A program made the translations under genes and the position numbers. This document shows positions 63,174 through 64,000 of a stretch of DNA of 64,000 nt, piece by piece (positions within the stretch are counted from its first letter, which is position 1; the number at the start of each line of letters is the position of its first letter). Below the pieces are notes generated by a model. That model had not been told where the DNA came from. It searched no databases and saw only the letters and a program-made list of their open reading frames with translations. This DNA is from Roseivirga sp. UBA6061 (lineage in GTDB: Bacteria; Bacteroidota; Bacteroidia; Cytophagales; Cyclobacteriaceae): NCBI GenBank assembly GCA_002427745.1, contig DIYF01000156.1, positions 160,815 to 224,814 on the forward strand. The letters run 5' to 3'.

Positions 63174-63218
63174 TAAATATTTATTTTAATTTTAAATTGT
63201 ACTATATGTATTTATAAA

Positions 63219-64000
63219 ATGAAGAATAAGTATTTGTACGTTTTCATAGCGTTAATATTGATGCTGGTTGCTGCCGTATTTATTGCGTATGATCAGGGTA
63301 AAGATCATGGATTGACTGTTGGTTTTCAAGAAGGTTTTGGTGCCGGAGAGGAGAAAGGGTATGAATCCGGCAGTAATGATGGATTTAATGAGGGGTTTAA
63401 TAAGAAGTTTGATGATATATATAAAATTGATTCGGCCTTCAAAGGTATCAGTGGACAGTTCAAGCCCAAGATAGATAAGGTGGCCATTGTGAACTCTGTT
63501 GCTCAAATTAGGTCAGATAACCCCACTCGTGATAGTACCGACCTTGAAGACAGTTTCAAGGAAATCAATAAGCAGTTCATTAGTTATTTGGCAAGTTCAT
63601 ACAATCTCAGTTCCCAAGAGAAACAACTCATTATGCAACGTTATGATGAGAAACACAGCCAGATATACAGAACCTCTTTCGAAGAGCTTGTTGATTTGAA
63701 TGATCGGACTTTCATAGAGGACGAGGAGGTGCTGTTCACTCAGAATAATTTTGCCAGTGTAAGTAATTTTGAAGGCGTTCTTGGTAAAGGTGCCTGCCTG
63801 GCTATGGGGTTGTTTACTGGTGTAGCAGTCGATGTACCTGTTAATTCATTGTTTCTATCTGTTGCTAAAGAGAATTTCTGTGAGGCAATTGCTGTTCCTG
63901 CCTTTTTACCACTTGTTGAGGAACTCAAGAGGCAGGCAATTATTAAAGATTATGAAAAATCGACTGTTAGAATAAAGAGTCAAATACAAAAACTGGTGGC
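63219..64000 (+). CDS. membrane protein with xxxG tetrads, cut by right edge
   Basis: Partial gene, ATG at 63219, open to the window end (260 codons). An N-terminal membrane helix (residues about 7-24) is followed by nine successive tetrads each ending in glycine, with G at 27, 31, 35, 39, 43, 47, 51, 55 and 59. A charged helical region follows, and a hydrophobic segment around residue 190. The DNA here is lower in GC than most of the window. The family is unknown; GxxxG runs resemble those in FliH-like proteins, and suggest helix packing or multimer formation. Confidence 0.8.
   Translation, partial: MKNKYLYVFIALILMLVAAVFIAYDQGKDHGLTVGFQEGFGAGEEKGYESGSNDGFNEGFNKKFDDIYKIDSAFKGISGQFKPKIDKVAIVNSVAQIRSDNPTRDSTDLEDSFKEINKQFISYLASSYNLSSQEKQLIMQRYDEKHSQIYRTSFEELVDLNDRTFIEDEEVLFTQNNFASVSNFEGVLGKGACLAMGLFTGVAVDVPVNSLFLSVAKENFCEAIAVPAFLPLVEELKRQAIIKDYEKSTVRIKSQIQKLV

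Noticed and set aside
1..64000. tRNA, rRNA, transposon, prophage or secondary-metabolite cluster
   Set aside because: I saw no tRNA-like cloverleaf in the spacers, no transposase or integrase signatures, no terminal inverted repeats with target duplications, and no modular synthase.

Overview
The window reads as a chromosomal segment of a member of the Bacteroidota, most likely a Cytophagales-type aerobic, probably marine or soil, bacterium. The evidence is a subtilase carrying a type IX secretion (Por) C-terminal sorting domain, many short lipoproteins, an eukaryote-like GT3 glycogen synthase, MenA (menaquinone), cbb3-oxidase assembly genes (CcoI/CcoS) beside an FNR-like regulator, several LytTR/LytS-type two-component systems, promoters of the Bacteroidota form TTG-N19-TAnnTTT(G), and Bacteroidota-style arginine decarboxylase. 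I see no rRNA or tRNA gene, no transposase, integrase or phage gene and no CRISPR array; the segment looks like ordinary, densely coding core genome with mixed gene direction.

Layout. 1-3.8 kb: cinA (cut by the edge), a MetZ-like sulfhydrylase and small conserved or lipoprotein genes. 4.2-12 kb: secreted S8 protease, a TetR-fabF operon with a clear operator/promoter, a secreted DUF1028-TPR protein and glycogen synthase. 11.8-14.4 kb: two exported DsrE-like paralogues separated by a 258-bp tandem-repeat array, then an AhpD-like protein. 14.4-25.7 kb: alcohol dehydrogenase, VOC lipoprotein, M20 peptidase, AI-2E-family permease, PaaN aldehyde dehydrogenase, a LytTR/histidine kinase pair and a CPBP protease. 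25.8-32.5 kb: an unrecognised protein with HisRS-like motifs, SDR, and the tight operon namZ-fmt-folA facing a LolE-type permease, then a dolichol-phosphate-mannose-synthase-like glycosyltransferase. 32.6-43.7 kb: a GmhB-like phosphatase without zinc ligands, a lipoprotein-kinase-LytTR regulator operon with ATGA overlaps, a PadR-permease operon with a large operator, a DUF819 membrane protein, and small enzymes. 44-52.7 kb: ArsC-like, S41 protease, an arginine block (arginine decarboxylase divergent from an arginase-family hydrolase and argS), glutathione peroxidase, menA and a one-chain serine dehydratase. 52.8-58.5 kb: an FNR-like regulator, a universal stress protein, CcoI, CcoS and HemN, i.e. 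microaerobic respiration assembly, but without the oxidase subunits. 58.7-64 kb: a four-repeat secreted protein, a membrane-anchored LytTR protein, a PDZ-alpha/beta hydrolase, an ABM protein, and a membrane protein, cut by the right edge, with nine consecutive xxxG tetrads.

How the parts work together. The clearest functional blocks are (i) the low-oxygen block, where a CRP/FNR-type palindrome and a -7 element precede the usp-ccoI-ccoS-hemN operon directly downstream of the fnr-like gene; (ii) the arginine/polyamine block; (iii) the cell-wall and one-carbon operon namZ-fmt-folA; and (iv) three separate LytTR regulators. Non-coding structure is richer than usual for this gene density: the 258-bp array with a decayed relative about 18.5 kb away, two heptamer-based hairpin repeats at convergent gene ends, a 17-bp-arm hairpin, and operators for the TetR and PadR genes. 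All family assignments are from reading the translated sequences; nothing was searched against a database.
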